From assembly GCF_003008535.1 (NCBI RefSeq), contig NZ_CP027666.1, positions 1,849,501 through 1,913,500 of the forward strand: DNA of 64,000 nt, read 5' to 3'. The first letter of the stretch is position 1. Each line of letters opens with the position of its first letter. The DNA is from Ottowia oryzae. Its GTDB lineage: Bacteria; Pseudomonadota; Gammaproteobacteria; Burkholderiales; Burkholderiaceae_C. The notes below the pieces were generated by a model. That model was not told the origin of the DNA. It worked only from the letters and a program-made list of their open reading frames with translations, and made no database searches. Shown one piece after another: positions 34,503 through 43,705 of this stretch. Both the position numbers and the translations under genes were made by a program.

Positions 34503-35939
34503 ATGTGGTTCCGACTGCCGTATCGCCTCCAGATTCCTCTGGGACTATCGTTGGCCGTGCTTCTGACTGCATTGCTTGTCACGGTGGTGGCTGCGAGAAG
34601 TGCTGCCGCAACAGCCCGATCCGAGATTGAAGCTGCCATTTCTCGCGCGTCCGTGTTGCTGTCTGGTCAAGCCAAGCCGTACCTCCTGTCGAACGACACT
34701 TGGCGAGCGTTCGTTCTCCTGCGTGACATTGCAGGCCTCCTACCGGCAGCGGCGGAAGGTCATTCGAATGCAGCCATCCTCGGCGCAGACGCGCACACGC
34801 TCGCGTCGTCAGACCCAAGCCGGTTCCCAACTAGCGCGCCCGTTCCAGGAGTTCCATTCAATTTGATTGAACACCTGAAAGGACCGAGCAAGGTGGATCT
34901 GCCCGACGGTGGCGTTGCTTTGGTGAATCCCGTCCTGAGTGAGGACGGCGCCAAGATGGGCTACTCCCTTGTTGCCGTGGAGCGGGCCGCGTTCGAGCCT
35001 GACTGGGCAACGCTCGGAAAGTCTGCTGCACTCGGCGCGGCACTTTCCGTACTCTTCCTTGCTCCTCTTGGATGGATCGCGGGAAGACGCATGACAAGGC
35101 CGATTCGCGAACTGGCACGGGCAATTTCACGTATCGGCCAAGATCCATCCACGCAGATTGAATCCGAACTGTCTTCCAATGCCGACCCGGAACTGGCGCG
35201 CATCTATTCGGCAGTGCGCCGATTGATTGCAGAACTGCGGGAGAGGCAACAAGCCCAGCGGCGAGCACTGTCGTCTGAAAGGTTGGCTGCGGTCGGTCGC
35301 ATGACAGCGGCCGTCGCGCATGAAATCAACAACCCGTTGGGAGGATTGATCAACGCTGTTCAGACATTGAAGGTCCATGGGGATTCCGAAGCAACTCGCC
35401 GTCGCTCGGTCGATCTCCTCCAGCGCGGATTGCACCAAATTCGCGTCACTGTCTCGGCACTCCTGCCTCAAGCGCGAATTGAAGACAGGGACTTTGGCGC
35501 CCAAGACTTCGACGATGTGTTGACTCTGGCCGGTCCGGCAGCAGTCAGCCGATCGGTCGTTATCCGCGGGGTGTCCAGCATCGAGGCAGATGCGCACATT
35601 GCGGCGTCCATCCTTCGGCAGGTCCTTCTGAACCTTGTTCTCAATGCTGTGAAGGCCGCAGACGCTGACGACGAAGTCCTGGTCAAGTGCGCGATCGATG
35701 ATGAAGCGTTCGAGATCACGGTGCAACATCGCGGCAAGGCCTTCAGCCAAGCCGATCTGCAAACGATCGTCGACTCAACCATGGGAGATGACCCTAGGGG
35801 CTTTGGTCTCTGGGTCTGCCACCAGATTGCTCTCCAGCGAGGGGGGCGCTTTGGCGTGGACGAGAGTCACAAACCTGGAACGCGGATGGTGTTCCGCATA
35901 CCCAATCGCGAGTCACATGAAGACCATTCTGTTAGTTGA
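34503..35939 (+). CDS. aioS: Sensor histidine kinase AioS
   Basis: This 478-residue membrane kinase has TM1 at about 10-30, a periplasmic sensor region (about 31-175), TM2 at about 180-200 and a HAMP (AGRRMTRPIRELARAISRI). It has a phospho-acceptor His in VAHEINNPLGGLINAV and an ATPase domain with LRQVLLNLVLNAVKAA and GFGLWVCHQIALQRGG. It should phosphorylate AioR when AioX carries arsenite. Its 3' end overlaps aioR by 23 bases. Length and order match aio regulatory loci in other arsenite oxidisers. Confidence 0.95.
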   Translation: MWFRLPYRLQIPLGLSLAVLLTALLVTVVAARSAAATARSEIEAAISRASVLLSGQAKPYLLSNDTWRAFVLLRDIAGLLPAAAEGHSNAAILGADAHTLASSDPSRFPTSAPVPGVPFNLIEHLKGPSKVDLPDGGVALVNPVLSEDGAKMGYSLVAVERAAFEPDWATLGKSAALGAALSVLFLAPLGWIAGRRMTRPIRELARAISRIGQDPSTQIESELSSNADPELARIYSAVRRLIAELRERQQAQRRALSSERLAAVGRMTAAVAHEINNPLGGLINAVQTLKVHGDSEATRRRSVDLLQRGLHQIRVTVSALLPQARIEDRDFGAQDFDDVLTLAGPAAVSRSVVIRGVSSIEADAHIAASILRQVLLNLVLNAVKAADADDEVLVKCAIDDEAFEITVQHRGKAFSQADLQTIVDSTMGDDPRGFGLWVCHQIALQRGGRFGVDESHKPGTRMVFRIPNRESHEDHSVS

Positions 35940-37236
35940 AGATGATCCCATCATGGGCGAATCGCTCTTGCAGCGTTTCGAGCTTGAAGGCTTCAATGTC
36001 CGCTGGTGCCATACGTTGGATCAAGCTCGTCAGGCTATCGACGAAGATCCCCTGGCAGTCGTTAGTGACATCAGACTGCCCGACGGTCTTGCGTCTGACT
36101 GGTACGTCAATCTTCCTGCCCGGGTTCGTGGCATCCCTTGGTTCTTTCTCACTGGCTACGGCAGTGTGAATGACGCTGTTCGAGCCGTCCAAGCGGGCGC
36201 TCGTCAGTACCTCACCAAGCCATTCGACATAGAAGCGCTGGTGGCCTCGGTGCTGGTGGCGACTTCTGGCCGATCTGCGGAGAACGATGTCGTTATGGGA
36301 ATCTCAATGGCAATGCGCCAAGTGGAGAGCATGCTGCAGAAAGTGGGGCCCCAACGAGTTTCGTTGCTCCTCACCGGTGAGTCGGGGGTCGGCAAGGAAG
36401 TGGCTGCACAGTTGGTTCATCGAAGCGGTGCGCGGGGTGATGCTCCATTTGTCGCCGTGAACTGCGCGGCCATTCCGGAAACACTCATGGAGGCGGAATT
36501 CTTCGGCTATGAAAAGCACGCGTTCACAGGAGCGCACCGCGCGCATCGAGGCTATCTGGAACGTGCCGACGGCGGTACGCTGTTTCTTGACGAGGTCGCT
36601 GATCTGCCGGCCAGCATGCAGGCGAAGTTGCTGAGGGCCCTGCAAGAGCGAAGCTTCTTCCGTCTCGGTTCGGAATCTGTCATGCGCAGCGACTTCCGAG
36701 TCGTCGCAGCGACCAATCGCGACCTCCAGGAAGCCATGCAGCAAGGCGCTTTTCGGGAGGATCTGTACTACCGGCTTGCGGTGGTTCGCGTGCATCTACC
36801 TCCTCTGCGCGAACGACCAGAAGACATTCGCTGGTTGGCCGAGCAAATGCTGCTTCAAATTGCCGAAGAGCAAGGAGCTCCGGTCGCGGCGTCAGAGGCG
36901 TTTATGCGCAGCCTCATGGCTCAACGATGGTCGGGAAATGCGCGAGAGCTCAGGGCGCATTTGGAGCAGGCCGTCGCATTGAGCGAGGCGGGAATACTTG
37001 ATGTGCTGGATGGCGCGCCCGAGCTCGCTGGCAGCCACGACCGCGATGGCAACCTTGCCCCACTTCACGAAGTCCTCACACGCGCTGAGACAACTCATAT
37101 TCGGCGCGCGCTGACCACCTCGAACGGCAGCATCGGCAAAGCAGCAGAACTGCTCGGCATCAGCCGAAAAACCCTTTGGGAAAAGATGAAGCGGGGCATG
37201 ATCGAAGCGCCTCAGCAGCGTGTCAATCAACCCTGA
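35917..37236 (+). CDS. aioR: Sigma-54-dependent response regulator AioR
   Basis: This 439-residue NtrC-type activator has a receiver domain (VEDDP, phospho-Asp in VVSDIRLPDG, Lys in LTKPFD), an AAA+ domain (about 140-370) with Walker A GESGVGKE and Walker B GGTLFLDEVADLP, and a Fis-type HTH (IGKAAELLGISRKTLWEKMKR). It should activate the -24/-12 promoter of aioBA. The sigma-54-contacting loop reads HAFTGA instead of GAFTGA. The ATG at 35917 lies inside aioS. IHF (ihfA in this window) would be expected to help DNA looping. Confidence 0.95.
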   Translation: MKTILLVEDDPIMGESLLQRFELEGFNVRWCHTLDQARQAIDEDPLAVVSDIRLPDGLASDWYVNLPARVRGIPWFFLTGYGSVNDAVRAVQAGARQYLTKPFDIEALVASVLVATSGRSAENDVVMGISMAMRQVESMLQKVGPQRVSLLLTGESGVGKEVAAQLVHRSGARGDAPFVAVNCAAIPETLMEAEFFGYEKHAFTGAHRAHRGYLERADGGTLFLDEVADLPASMQAKLLRALQERSFFRLGSESVMRSDFRVVAATNRDLQEAMQQGAFREDLYYRLAVVRVHLPPLRERPEDIRWLAEQMLLQIAEEQGAPVAASEAFMRSLMAQRWSGNARELRAHLEQAVALSEAGILDVLDGAPELAGSHDRDGNLAPLHEVLTRAETTHIRRALTTSNGSIGKAAELLGISRKTLWEKMKRGMIEAPQQRVNQP

Positions 37237-37541
37237 CCCCCGCGGTGTCGCTAATCCAAGTCCGGCTGCTAACGATCTGAAAGCTGTCGGTCGTTGTTGT
37301 CCAGTGCGCAGCCGCTCATGGCCGCGAACGGGTGCCGTCGACCCATTGCGGAACTTAGTTCCTTCACCCGTTTGGACTGATGCAGACGCCAAAGCGGACA
37401 TCGCGGCCTGCCGTGACAGGCGCGCCGGTCGGAATCAACCAGAGCCCGTTAGTCATTGCTATCTGAGGTCCCATTCGCACGACAAGATCTCCCCTGCCGC
37501 GCGTCGTTCAGACTGAATGCGGCGCCTGTCAGAGTGCTGCG
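37237..37541. other. Intergenic stretch between aioR and copS, no gene seen
   Basis: About 300 bp between convergent aioR and copS hold only short frames without recognisable domains, and no clear terminator hairpin with a T run. It is probably the join between the arsenic and copper modules. Confidence 0.5.
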
Positions 37542-38942
37542 TCAATTAGCATTTGGTGGGAGAAAAATTTCGAACACGTTTCCTTCGGCATTGGCATAGC
37601 CTTGGATGCGCCCTCCGTGCGCTTGCACAATCGCCTGCGTGATGGCAAGGCCCAAGCCTGCTCCCTCACCCTCACCGATGGAGTGGCTGCGATCCTGCTC
37701 AGCGCGGTAGAAACGCTCGAAAAGCCGCTTCATCACGTCGGGCGCAATGGGCGTACCGGCGTTCTCGACCGCCAGCCGGACCTCACCTCCACGCTCTTCG
37801 ATACGCACTTCCACAGTCCCGGCTCGTGGCGTATAGCGCAGCGCATTCGAAAGCAGATTGCTCACTGCCCGCCGCAGCATCAGGCGATCACCCATGACCG
37901 TGGCATCGCCGGATACATGCAGAGTTACGCCACGATCATCTGCCAGCGCTTCATAGAACTCAAAGAGCGCACGCACCTCGTGGCCGAGCGCAACGGGCTC
38001 ACGCGATGGCAAAAGGTGCCCATGCTCGGCCTTGGCCAGCAACAGCATGTCGGCCACCGTGCGTGAAAGGCGCTCCAGCTCTTCCGAGTTTGAAGCCAGA
38101 ATCTCCTGGTAGTCGGCCGTGCTGCGCGGCTGGCTGAGGCCGACCTGGGTCTGGGTCAAGAGGTTGGACAGCGGTGTGCGCAGCTCATGTGCGATGTCCG
38201 ACGAAAAACGCGTCAACCTCTCGAACGCGTCATGCAAGCGCGCAAGCATCGCGTTCAGCGACGCGGCAAGTTCAGCCAATTCACTTGGACCTTCATCAAC
38301 CGGCATGCGCACATCGAGTTGGCCCGAGCCGATAAGGGCGGCCTTTTCCTGCATCGCTGTCAGCGGCTTCAGCCCTTGACGCACCGCCCACCAGGCCAGC
38401 ACAGCGCAGCCGAGCGCGGTTAACAACACATAGCCGATCAAGGCTTTGCGAAAGTTTGAGATGAAGGTCTCGTGGTGGTGGATGTCGAGTGCCATCGCAA
38501 CGGTGAGAGGAGCCGCACCGCTCATCGACACCGGCATCAGCATGGCGCTGCCTCGCCATGCATGGTCCCCCTCGCGCCAACTCAGCGTGGTCGTGGGATG
38601 CGCGTCATCCGGGCGTCGTAGCAATTCGGCCGGCACCGTAATGGCGTTCTGACGGAACAAGGATAGGCCAGCCGCATCCTCCAAGCGGACGGCCAGATCG
38701 TGGTGGCTGGCAAAGGCGTACTCGAACTTCGCCGGCAGCGCTTCGAGATCAGCCTGGTCGGCAACCTGCGCGATCATTTGCCGTGCTTGTTGCAGGTGAC
38801 TGTGCAACGTGCCGCGGTCCTGCGCTTCGAAGTGATCGTCAAGTGCCCACAACGTGACGCCACCCATCAGGGCAAGTGCGGTGCTTGCCACTGTCGCCAG
38901 CAACACCGTAAGGCGCGTTCCGAGCGAGGCGCGCTCTGTCAT
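37542..38942 (-). CDS. copS: Heavy-metal sensor histidine kinase (CopS/CusS-like)
   Basis: This 466-residue kinase has TM1 near residues 10-33, a periplasmic domain (about 34-165) containing a His-rich HHHE segment, TM2 near 166-190, HAMP, and HisKA with FSSDIAHELRTPLSNLLTQTQ. The ATPase domain has LRRAVSNLLSNALRYTP and GAGLGLAITQAIVQAHGG. It belongs to the CusS/CopS/IrlS group that senses periplasmic copper or silver. Its start overlaps the copR stop (ATGA), so it is translated with copR. It is divergent from copA, its presumed target. Confidence 0.93.
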   Translation of the reverse strand: MTERASLGTRLTVLLATVASTALALMGGVTLWALDDHFEAQDRGTLHSHLQQARQMIAQVADQADLEALPAKFEYAFASHHDLAVRLEDAAGLSLFRQNAITVPAELLRRPDDAHPTTTLSWREGDHAWRGSAMLMPVSMSGAAPLTVAMALDIHHHETFISNFRKALIGYVLLTALGCAVLAWWAVRQGLKPLTAMQEKAALIGSGQLDVRMPVDEGPSELAELAASLNAMLARLHDAFERLTRFSSDIAHELRTPLSNLLTQTQVGLSQPRSTADYQEILASNSEELERLSRTVADMLLLAKAEHGHLLPSREPVALGHEVRALFEFYEALADDRGVTLHVSGDATVMGDRLMLRRAVSNLLSNALRYTPRAGTVEVRIEERGGEVRLAVENAGTPIAPDVMKRLFERFYRAEQDRSHSIGEGEGAGLGLAITQAIVQAHGGRIQGYANAEGNVFEIFLPPNAN

Positions 38943-39631
38943 CGCGTTTCGCTTGTTCCGTCGTCAAGCAGATAGCCCATGCCGCGCACGGTCTGGATTA
39001 GTTTGAGATCGAACGGATCATCGACTTTCGCTCTCAAGCGTCGCACCGCGACCTCGACCACGTTGGAGTCGCTGTCGAAATTCATGTCCCACACCTGCGA
39101 TGCGATCAGCGAACGTGGCAGCACCTCGCCGCGCCGACGCAGCAGCAGTTCCAGCAGCGCAAACTCCTTGGCTGTCAGGTCGATGCGCTGGCCGGCGCGG
39201 GCGGCACGGCGGCGCAACAGGTCGAGAGACAAGTCTGCCGCTTCAAGAACGGTGGACTCGGCCACACCACGCGTATTGCGGCGCAGCAGCGTCCGCACGC
39301 GAGCCAGTAACTCGGCGAATGCGAAAGGTTTGAGCAGGTAGTCGTCCGCACCCAACTCCAGGCCCTTGACGCGGTCTTCGACCAAATCTCGTGCGGTCAG
39401 GAACAGCACCGGCATCGATTTTCCAGCCTGGCGCAATGCACCCAGAATCTGCCAGCCATCTAGACCCGGCAGCATGACATCGAGCACGATCAGGTCGTGG
39501 TCGTCGGTCAGCGCCAAGTGCAAACCATCGACACCGTTGCGCGCCAATTCGACCGCGTAACCGGCCTCGGTCAGCCCTTGGCGCAGATAGTCGCCGGTCT
39601 TGGTCTCGTCTTCAACGATCAGTATCTTCAT
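38939..39631 (-). CDS. copR: Heavy-metal response regulator (CopR/CusR-like)
   Basis: This 230-residue OmpR/PhoB-type regulator has a receiver (MKILIVEDETKTGDYL, phospho-Asp in LIVLDVMLPGLDGW, Lys in LLKPFAFAELLAR) and a C-terminal winged helix (SLDLLRRRAARAGQRIDL, SNVVEVAVRRLRAKVDDPFD and IQTVRGMGYLL). This is the typical copper/silver-responsive subgroup. The start is ATG 39631; GTG 39637 is possible. It is the first gene of copR-copS and faces copA across a 117-bp gap containing a cop-box-like dyad. Confidence 0.94.
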   Translation of the reverse strand: MKILIVEDETKTGDYLRQGLTEAGYAVELARNGVDGLHLALTDDHDLIVLDVMLPGLDGWQILGALRQAGKSMPVLFLTARDLVEDRVKGLELGADDYLLKPFAFAELLARVRTLLRRNTRGVAESTVLEAADLSLDLLRRRAARAGQRIDLTAKEFALLELLLRRRGEVLPRSLIASQVWDMNFDSDSNVVEVAVRRLRAKVDDPFDLKLIQTVRGMGYLLDDGTSETR

Positions 39632-39687
39632 GGCCACAGCATCTCACGACGCAAGTGTGCCCTCAGTCCCCGTCGCCGCCCGCAAGA

Positions 39688-39702
39688 TGACAAAAATGTA
39701 AT
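39688..39702. promoter_or_regulatory. Cop-box-like operator between copR and copA
   Basis: TGACA-AAAA-TGTAA(T) is an interrupted dyad in the divergent copR-copA gap, like the CopR/CusR boxes of other bacteria (TGACA and TGTAAT half-sites). It lies 47-61 bp before copA. Confidence 0.55.
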
Positions 39703-39748
39703 TGGGCGGTAAGTGTCCCGTCGGCTGGCGGGAACCACACTCACCGTC

Positions 39749-41623
39749 ATGAGATTTTCTTCATCTTCCCCCACCGACTCCCCGCGTGCGGCAGCCTCCC
39801 GTCGCCGATTCATGCAGGCGCTGGCGGCTGGTGGAGCGTTCGGCGCTTTTGGCCACCTGCCTGCATGGTCACAAGAGACCTTGGTAGCCGCGCGCACCGG
39901 CACGCCACCTGAGCTGCGCGGCCCGAACTTCGACCTGACGTTGGCTGAAACCACCGTCAACTTCGATGGCCGAACCGGCATCGCCACCACCATTAATGGC
40001 AGCCTCCCCGGTCCCACCCTGCGCATGCGCGAGGGAGAGACAGTCACGATCCGGGTGACCAATCGCTTGCGAGAAACAGCTTCCATCCATTGGCACGGCA
40101 TCATTCTGCCGTTTCAGATGGATGGCGTGCCCGGAGTCAGCTTTGCTGGCATTGCACCCGGCGAGACCTTCACCTACCGCTATACGCTGGAGCAAAGCGG
40201 CACCTACTGGTATCACTCGCACAGTGGCATGCAGGAGTTGACAGGCATCTACGGTGCGATGATCGTCGAGCCGCGAGATGGCGAGCGTATCCGCGCCGAC
40301 CGCGAGCATGTCGTGTTGCTGTCCGACTGGACCGGCACCGACCCGATGCGTGCACTCCACAAGCTCAAGGCGCAGGGTGATGTGTTCAATCAGAACCGTC
40401 CCGTCATGCGTGAATTGCTGCGCGATGTGCATACGAGCGGGCTAAGCGCTGCACTTCGCGAGCGTGACATGTGGAACGCCATGCGCATGAGCCCAACCGA
40501 TCTGGCAGACCTGTCTTCAACTGTGCTCAGCTACCTCATCAACGGCAGTGCGCCGGGCGCCAACTGGACCGCCCAGTTCAAGCGGGGTGAGCGTGTGCGA
40601 TTGCGCTGCATTAACGGCGCCGGCAACACTTTCTACGACGTGCGCCTACCCGGCCTCAAGCTCACCGTGGTGCAAATGGACGGGCAGGACGTGGAACCCG
40701 TGACCGTTGACGAGTTTCGGTTCGGCCCGGGCCAGACCTGCGACGTGTTGGTGCAGCCCACGGACGACGTCTACACCATCTACGCGCAATCCATGGATCG
40801 CACTGGCTACGCCCGCGGCACGCTGGCTGTCCGCCAAGGTTTGAGTGCGCCGGTTCCCGCGCTGGACACGGTCCAATGGTTGACCATGGCAGACATGATG
40901 GGCGGCATGGACCACGGCGGCGGTCATGGCGCGCAGACCCAAAGCCATCAAATCGACTCTGTCTCAAACCATGGAGGAATGAACCACAGTGCCATGGGTG
41001 GCATGAACCATGGTGCTATGGGTGGAATGGATCACGGGTCCATGAGTGGAATGAACCACGGTGCCCATGGCACGGCGTCCAACGACCTGGCCAAGCCATC
41101 GACCACGGTGCGGCATGCGCGCACAGAGTGGGGGCCGGGCACCGACATGCGGGTGGACATGCCACGCACCAACCTGGACGACCCCGGGGTCGGGCTGCGC
41201 AACAACGGCCGGCGCGTGCTCAATCTGGCCGATCTCAAGACTATTGGTGGCCCGCTCGATCCACGGGGCGCCGAACGAGAGATGGAGCTTCACCTCACCG
41301 GAAACATGGAGCGCTACACGTGGTCGCTCGATGGTCTGGCCTTCGCCGACAGCAAACCACTGCGCTTTCGCTATGGGGAGCGGCTACGAGTCATCCTGCA
41401 CAACGACACCATGATGACGCACCCCATGCACCTGCACGGGATGTGGAGTGAACTGGAATCGCCCGGCGGTGAATTCCTGGCACGCCTGCACACCGTCCCG
41501 GTCCAACCGGCACAGCGCGTGAGCTTCCTGGTCACCGCAGATGCCCTGGGCCGTTGGGTGTGGCATTGCCACCTCATGTTCCACATGGACTTGGGTATGT
41601 TCCGAGAGGTGGTGGTTGCATGA
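39749..41623 (+). CDS. copA: Multicopper oxidase CopA (copper resistance)
   Basis: This 624-residue periplasmic oxidase has a Tat signal (SRRRFMQALAAGGAFGAFG). Copper sites are HWHGIILPFQMDG, WYHSHSGMQ, HPMHLHGMW and WHCHLMFHMDLGM, giving the type 1, 2 and 3 centres. It oxidises Cu(I) and binds copper in the periplasm. Between cupredoxin domains 2 and 3 lies a Met/His-rich segment with near-repeats of the form GGMNHGAMGGMDHGSMSG, as in PcoA/CopA. The ATG at 39749 is chosen; GTG at 39713 would lengthen the Tat n-region. Its TGA overlaps the copB start. Confidence 0.96.
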   Translation: MRFSSSSPTDSPRAAASRRRFMQALAAGGAFGAFGHLPAWSQETLVAARTGTPPELRGPNFDLTLAETTVNFDGRTGIATTINGSLPGPTLRMREGETVTIRVTNRLRETASIHWHGIILPFQMDGVPGVSFAGIAPGETFTYRYTLEQSGTYWYHSHSGMQELTGIYGAMIVEPRDGERIRADREHVVLLSDWTGTDPMRALHKLKAQGDVFNQNRPVMRELLRDVHTSGLSAALRERDMWNAMRMSPTDLADLSSTVLSYLINGSAPGANWTAQFKRGERVRLRCINGAGNTFYDVRLPGLKLTVVQMDGQDVEPVTVDEFRFGPGQTCDVLVQPTDDVYTIYAQSMDRTGYARGTLAVRQGLSAPVPALDTVQWLTMADMMGGMDHGGGHGAQTQSHQIDSVSNHGGMNHSAMGGMNHGAMGGMDHGSMSGMNHGAHGTASNDLAKPSTTVRHARTEWGPGTDMRVDMPRTNLDDPGVGLRNNGRRVLNLADLKTIGGPLDPRGAEREMELHLTGNMERYTWSLDGLAFADSKPLRFRYGERLRVILHNDTMMTHPMHLHGMWSELESPGGEFLARLHTVPVQPAQRVSFLVTADALGRWVWHCHLMFHMDLGMFREVVVA

Positions 41624-42615
41624 ACGGTATCAAATTTTCATCGCGGCTAGCCCGGACGACCCTCGCAGAAGCAACCTCCCTGTCGCTTGCGCTCCTGTTG
41701 CTCGCGAGCGGATCAGGTGCCTTAGCGCAGGGCCACCAAAGCCACAGTGGTCCACAAAGCGCAGTCGGGTCGCAGGCCGTCCAGCCGACAGCAGCACATG
41801 CTACGCACGATGCTTCGTCGACACCCATCGCCAACTCGGCAACGATGGATCACGGCAGCATGCAGATGCAAGGCGGGAGCCCTCCAGAGGACGCTCGCGA
41901 CCCCAACGCGTACTCCGAAGGGTTCGAGCGGGGAACAGGAGAGCACGTTCCCCCAGGGGTGACGCGCTTGGAACTGGGCGACCAGCACGCGTTCGGAAAC
42001 CTGCGGGTGAATCGCTTGGAACGGGTCTGGACGCGTCGGGGTTCAAACTTCACCGCCTACGACCTGCAAGGCCGATTCGGACGCGACTTCGATTACTTGG
42101 TCGTCAAGGCCGAAGGTGAGGTTGCCAAGGGCAAGCTCCACGATTCGCGAACCGAGTTCTTGTGGGCCCATGCGGTCGCTGGGTACTGGGACAGCCAGCT
42201 TGGTGTGCGCCTCGACAAAGGCACGGGACGAAGCCGTCAGTGGCTAGCCGTCGGCATCCAGGGCCTCGCACCCTACTGGTTTGACTTGAGTGCCACCGCC
42301 TACCTAGGCAACGGCGGCCGGACGGCCTTGCGACTGGACGGCGAATACGACTGGCGCCTGACGCAGAAGCTGATCCTGAAGCCCCGGACTGAGTGGACCT
42401 TCTACGGCAAGGACGACCGTGAAAACGGCCGTGGCAAAGGCTTGAGCACAGCGACCGCCGGCGTGCGGTTGCGCTATGAAATCACGCGCCAGATCGCGCC
42501 ATACGTTGGCGTGGAGTGGCAAAAATCCTTCGGTCGCACAAGCGATTTCGTGCGGGCGTCAGGAGGCCGAGATAGCCAGACTCGTTGGGTGGCTGGCCTC
42601 AGCTTCTGGTTTTAA
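41620..42615 (+). CDS. copB: Copper resistance outer-membrane protein CopB
   Basis: This 331-residue protein has a signal peptide (hydrophobic LSLALLLLASGSGALAQG), then a Met/His-containing linker with MDHGSMQMQGG, and a beta-barrel CopB/PcoB domain from about residue 110 (ENRVERVW-type LRVNRLERVW, then FGRDFDYLVVKAEGE). It ends in the outer-membrane type aromatic WVAGLSFWF. CopB is thought to bind or move copper across the outer membrane. Its ATG overlaps the copA stop (ATGA), so copA and copB are coupled. Confidence 0.94.
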   Translation: MNGIKFSSRLARTTLAEATSLSLALLLLASGSGALAQGHQSHSGPQSAVGSQAVQPTAAHATHDASSTPIANSATMDHGSMQMQGGSPPEDARDPNAYSEGFERGTGEHVPPGVTRLELGDQHAFGNLRVNRLERVWTRRGSNFTAYDLQGRFGRDFDYLVVKAEGEVAKGKLHDSRTEFLWAHAVAGYWDSQLGVRLDKGTGRSRQWLAVGIQGLAPYWFDLSATAYLGNGGRTALRLDGEYDWRLTQKLILKPRTEWTFYGKDDRENGRGKGLSTATAGVRLRYEITRQIAPYVGVEWQKSFGRTSDFVRASGGRDSQTRWVAGLSFWF

Positions 42616-42648
42616 ACATCACTTGCGCAATTTGAATTGGAGTATTCG

Positions 42649-43155
42649 ATGAATAGGCACCTGTTCACTTCGCTGCTGCTGGCAGCGATCTTCCCCATCT
42701 CTGCACTGGCCGCCGGCGACCACTCCCATGGTCACAGCATGCCCGCTTCGCACGGAAACATGACGGCCGCAGAACACGCAGGTATGTACGGACAACCGGG
42801 TGATCCCAAGAAGGTCTCACGCACCGTCGAAGTTGCACTCAGCGATGACATGCGGTTCACGCCGTCCGCCATCGAAGTGAAAGCGGGAGAGACCATTCGC
42901 TTCTTCGTGCGCAACAACGGAAAAGTCGATCATGAGATGGTTCTTGGCCAACTCGACGATTTGAAGGCACATGCCAAGGAAATGCAAGCGAACCCGGGGA
43001 TGGTGCACAAGGAGCCCAATCAAGTTCATCTGAAGCCCGGACAGCGCGGCGGCATGGTGTGGCAGTTCACCCAGTCTGGAACGGTGGACTTCGCATGCAC
43101 CGTGCCCGGTCACCTCGAAGCAGGCATGGTGGGCAAGGTCAAGGTCGCGCCTTGA
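42649..43155 (+). CDS. Periplasmic cupredoxin (CopI/plastocyanin-like)
   Basis: This 168-residue protein has a signal peptide (FTSLLLAAIFPISALAAG), a His/Met-rich segment (DHSHGHSMPASHGNM) and a single cupredoxin domain. The type 1 copper ligands are visible as His in NNGKVDHEM and Cys, His and Met in ACTVPGHLEAGMVGK. It may store copper or carry electrons in the periplasm. It resembles CopI-type proteins of copper clusters in Cupriavidus and relatives. A TTGGAG site lies 8 bases before the ATG, and the gene follows copB by 33 bp in the same direction. Confidence 0.9.
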   Translation: MNRHLFTSLLLAAIFPISALAAGDHSHGHSMPASHGNMTAAEHAGMYGQPGDPKKVSRTVEVALSDDMRFTPSAIEVKAGETIRFFVRNNGKVDHEMVLGQLDDLKAHAKEMQANPGMVHKEPNQVHLKPGQRGGMVWQFTQSGTVDFACTVPGHLEAGMVGKVKVAP

Positions 43156-43186
43156 GTGACCCACAGGACAGAACAGGAGAAACAAC

Positions 43187-43672
43187 ATGAGCACCAATGA
43201 TTTGCGTCGCCGGCAGTTTGGGCAATGGGCGATAGCGGGCGGCTTGGGCTTGCTCACCTTAGGTTCGCCTCGTGCTCAAGCTAGGCGCGAAGGTGTTGCG
43301 GTTGAGGTCTGGAAGGACGCCAGTTGCGGTTGCTGCGGCGACTGGATCACGCATATGGAAAAGAACGGCTTCAAGATCACCGTCCACGACACAGGCAACA
43401 ACGCCGTGCGTGCACGCCTTGGACTTCCCACCAAGTACGGGTCCTGTCATACGGCGCTGGTGGGCGGTTACGTCGTCGAAGGGCATGTGCCGGCCTCGGA
43501 TGTGCAGCGCCTGCTGCGGGAAAAGCCACAGGCGCTGGGTCTCGCAGTGCCCGGCATGCCGATTGGCTCGCCGGGCATGGACGGCGCGGTCTACGGCGGT
43601 CGCCGCGACCGCTACGACACGCTGCTGGTGTCGCGCGACGGTAGCAGCCGTGTGTTCCAAAGCCATGCGTAA
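43187..43672 (+). CDS. DUF411 protein (CopG-like copper protein)
   Basis: This 161-residue protein has an Arg-rich, Tat-like N-terminus (RRRQFGQWAIAGGLGLLTLG) and the DUF411 domain with VWKDASCGCCGDWITHM, then KYGSCHTALVGGYVVEGHVPA and GMPIGSPGM. The CGCC motif binds copper or does thiol redox in CopG-type proteins. It is periplasmic by prediction. The position after the cupredoxin and before a Met-rich protein fits a copper-handling role. Confidence 0.9.
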   Translation: MSTNDLRRRQFGQWAIAGGLGLLTLGSPRAQARREGVAVEVWKDASCGCCGDWITHMEKNGFKITVHDTGNNAVRARLGLPTKYGSCHTALVGGYVVEGHVPASDVQRLLREKPQALGLAVPGMPIGSPGMDGAVYGGRRDRYDTLLVSRDGSSRVFQSHA

Positions 43673-43705
43673 GAGTTCGAAAGTGCTTCTCTGAAGGAGT
43701 TGACG

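Noticed and set aside
37220..37516. 98-codon frame after aioR
   Set aside because: It begins inside aioR, lacks a ribosome-binding site and shows no domain.
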